Part shown: positions 13,424-14,827 of the stretch, in pieces | How positions within the stretch are numbered: the first letter of the stretch is position 1 | How the letters are laid out: every line of letters begins with the position of its first letter | Assembly: GCA_902496115.1 (NCBI GenBank) | Contig: CABUZK010000045.1 | Span: 1-14,827, forward strand | Source: an uncultured Collinsella sp. | GTDB taxonomy: Bacteria; Actinomycetota; Coriobacteriia; Coriobacteriales; Coriobacteriaceae | DNA length: 14,827 nucleotides | Direction: 5' to 3' | Notes under the pieces: generated by a model | Databases searched by the model: none | The model's input: only the letters and a program-made list of their open reading frames with translations | What the model was told of the DNA's origin: nothing | Program-made: the position numbers and the translations under genes

Positions 13424-13472
13424 CGATTATCTTCGGCTAATTTGGATAAGGCCCCCGAAGACCATCGGAATC

Positions 13473-14597
13473 CTAGCGATCGAACTCCGCCAGTGCCTCG
13501 CCCAAAAGCCTCAGGCCCTCGCGCAGAACGTCCTCGCTCGCGCAGTAGCCCAGGCGTGCGCCGCAGGGAAGCTCAAAACGGCTACCGGGGACCAGCAGCA
13601 CTCCCCTCTCGGACAGCAGGCGCCTGCAGAACTCCTCGTCATCCTCGGGAATATCCAGCTGGATAAACGAGGTGGACACGCCCTGCGGGGCCGTCCAGGA
13701 AACGCGATGCTGCGTATCGATCCAAGCCTGCGCGATATCGCGGTTGCCAAACACGATCTTGCGATTGCGCTCGAGAATCTTATCCTTGTGCTCAAGCACA
13801 TAGGTCGCCAGAGCATCGTTGAACACGCCGCCGCAGATCATGGTGTAATCGCGATAGGTACGGATGCGGTTGGACACCTCTTTGTCGGCCAGGACCCAGC
13901 CCACGCGGGCCGCAGGTGTCGAATAGGTCTTCGACAACGAGTTGGTGACAATGGCCCTCTCGTACACGTCGACCATCGACATAAAGGACTCAGTGTTTTC
14001 GAGCGGCAGATATACCTCGTCGCACAGCACGTAGGCGCCAACCAAGCGGGCGATCTCGGCAATCTGGCCGAGCATATCGGCATCGAGCACAGTACCGATG
14101 GGGTTAGATGCGTTGTTTATGCAGATAAGCTTGGTGTTGGGACGCACCAAGCGCTTGAGTTCCTCGATATCGGGCTTCCAGCCGAGTTCCTCGCGAAGCT
14201 CCCAATACTCGACCTCGGCGCCCAGCGTGCGCGGAATCTCGTAGAGCGGCGCGTAGGTGGGCCACTCGGCGATAACATGGTCGCCGGGCTCGACCACAGC
14301 CATGATGGCGTTGAGGTTAGCGCCCGTGCAGCCATTGGTCTGCAGAATGTGATCGGGATTGACCTCCCGACGATACAGCTTGGCAACCTCGGCCTTAAAC
14401 TCCGGCGAGCCCTCGATCCAGCCGTAGTTCATCTTCTCGCGGTCCAGGCGCTCGTAGAACGTGGCGCCGTCCTGTTCATCGAGCGCGCGCAGCTCGCCCA
14501 TGGTGAGCGACGAGATCGTCGACTGGGCGATGTCCCACGTGGCGCTCTTCTCCCAAACGTTGAGCCATTCCTCAACGCCAATCGTCTTGATGTCCAT
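13473..14597 (-). CDS. arcT: PLP-dependent aminotransferase class I/II, ArcT-like
   Basis: A 374-residue fold-type I aminotransferase. Visible signatures are TNGCTGANLNAIMAVVEPGDHVI (cofactor phosphate region, 87-109), substrate-binding NASNPIG (162-168), DEVY (193-196) contacting the PLP ring, Schiff-base K223 in NSLSKTYSTPAARVGW, and R231 and a C-terminal Arg region (GSRFELP) for the carboxylate. Some lactic acid bacteria carry a putative transaminase gene, arcT, inside their arginine deiminase operon; the name here rests on that context and the enzyme class, not on an alignment. The substrate is unknown; ornithine, citrulline, arginine or alanine are possible. The ATG at 14597 has AAGGAG eight bases upstream; the frame is open to 14651 without support. 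It follows arcA copy 2 by 149 bp with a hairpin between, and no strong promoter was seen, so co-transcription is plausible. Confidence 0.88.
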   Translation of the reverse strand: MDIKTIGVEEWLNVWEKSATWDIAQSTISSLTMGELRALDEQDGATFYERLDREKMNYGWIEGSPEFKAEVAKLYRREVNPDHILQTNGCTGANLNAIMAVVEPGDHVIAEWPTYAPLYEIPRTLGAEVEYWELREELGWKPDIEELKRLVRPNTKLICINNASNPIGTVLDADMLGQIAEIARLVGAYVLCDEVYLPLENTESFMSMVDVYERAIVTNSLSKTYSTPAARVGWVLADKEVSNRIRTYRDYTMICGGVFNDALATYVLEHKDKILERNRKIVFGNRDIAQAWIDTQHRVSWTAPQGVSTSFIQLDIPEDDEEFCRRLLSERGVLLVPGSRFELPCGARLGYCASEDVLREGLRLLGEALAEFDR

Positions 14598-14652
14598 GGC
14601 CAAGCTCCTTACAAAAGCAGTCATCCAATCGTGTTGACGTTCCTCATACAAG

Positions 14653-14686
14653 ATTGGGGCGGTGCGAAAACCCGCACCGCCCCAAT
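14653..14686 (-). terminator. Strong hairpin between arcA copy 2 and the aminotransferase
   Basis: Perfect 14-bp stem ATTGGGGCGGTGCG/CGCACCGCCCCAAT with a 6-base loop. On the minus strand it is followed by CTTGTATG, a poor U-tract, so it may be a partial terminator or an mRNA stability element. It shares GGTGCG/CGCACC with the hairpin after arcA copy 1. Confidence 0.55.
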
Positions 14687-14746
14687 GGGAGACATCTAAT
14701 GGCAGCTAGATGTATGTATTATGACCTGTACGGGTCCTTGAAGACC

Positions 14747-14827
14747 TTAGAGGTCCTCGCGCCAGAAGGGCATGCTCATGCAGCGCGGGCCGCCGCGGCC
14801 GCGGGAGAGCTCGGCGGAGGGCACGAC
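14747..14827 (-). CDS. arcA: Arginine deiminase (copy 2), C-terminal end only (cut by window edge)
   Basis: The last 26 codons and TAA stop of a second arginine deiminase gene run off the right edge. The translation VVPSAELSRGRGGPRCMSMP plus FWREDL includes the catalytic Cys region and is identical to the end of arcA copy 1. The DNA is also identical over all 81 bases (14747-14827 against 11658-11738), including third codon positions. Similarity drops abruptly past the stop. Whether the rest of the gene is intact cannot be seen. It lies 149 bp upstream of the aminotransferase. A silent duplicate, a differently regulated paralogue or an assembly join are all possible, but the unique flank argues for a real second locus. 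Confidence 0.85.
   Translation of the reverse strand, partial: VVPSAELSRGRGGPRCMSMPFWREDL

Larger units (their letters stand above)
12900..13472. other. arcA upstream region (573 bp), AT-rich and regulatory
   Basis: No gene is seen. Base composition drops sharply to AT-rich between about 12975 and 13320, in contrast with the GC-rich genes on both sides. It contains the arcA leader with a small hairpin GGCCCT/AGGGCC (12920-12935), a weak arcA promoter (TATAAA at 12987-12982 on the minus strand), paired 21-bp-spaced motifs, a 14-bp palindrome (13198-13211), and the terminator of the aminotransferase gene (13384-13423). Confidence 0.75.

Noticed and set aside
13707..14699. Plus-strand open frame of 330 codons opposite the aminotransferase
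   Set aside because: Antisense shadow; the minus-strand product has all PLP-enzyme signatures.

Overview
This is a GC-rich bacterial chromosome segment in which every convincing gene lies on the minus strand, so transcription runs from high to low coordinates. The gene content is a dcw start (mraZ-rsmH-ftsL-ftsI), pyrG followed by xerD, a DUF1846 gene, and an arginine deiminase cluster with a YfcC-type antiporter. Together with the base composition and codon use, this suggests an anaerobic gut actinobacterium of class Coriobacteriia, most like Collinsella. That assignment is by recognition, not by a search.

In transcription order from the right edge: the last 26 codons of a second arginine deiminase gene (arcA copy 2) and then a PLP aminotransferase resembling ArcT (13473-14597). 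A strong terminator and a 570-bp AT-rich regulatory region follow. Next comes the arc cluster proper: arcA (11658-12899), arcB (10557-11552) and an arcD-type antiporter (8931-10409). It imports arginine, converts it to citrulline and ammonia, then to ornithine and carbamoyl phosphate, and exchanges ornithine for more arginine. No carbamate kinase gene (arcC), the ATP-yielding last step, is in the window. The visible end of arcA copy 2 is identical to that of arcA over all 81 available bases.

Between arcD and the DUF1846 gene is a 629-bp non-coding stretch rich in structure: a series of hairpins, a 98-bp inverted repeat with a bidirectional terminator at its core, and a degenerate tandem array with an exact 73-bp period. 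A DUF1846 gene (6820-8301) and a small winged-helix regulator (6228-6563) follow, each with its own terminator.

The left third is housekeeping. CTP synthase (pyrG) is followed 2 bp later by the tyrosine recombinase xerD. A 461-bp intergenic region then holds a long REP-like hairpin, a second terminator hairpin, a 20-bp palindrome and a G-rich tract with candidate MraZ-binding repeats. It leads into the division and cell wall operon: mraZ, rsmH, ftsL and the N-terminal 327 codons of an FtsI-type penicillin-binding protein cut off by the left edge.

No mobile element gene, tRNA, rRNA or CRISPR array was seen. The main points of interest are the arcA duplication with an aminotransferase beside it, the repeat-rich arcD/DUF1846 intergenic region, and the repeated operator-like motifs upstream of mraZ and arcA.
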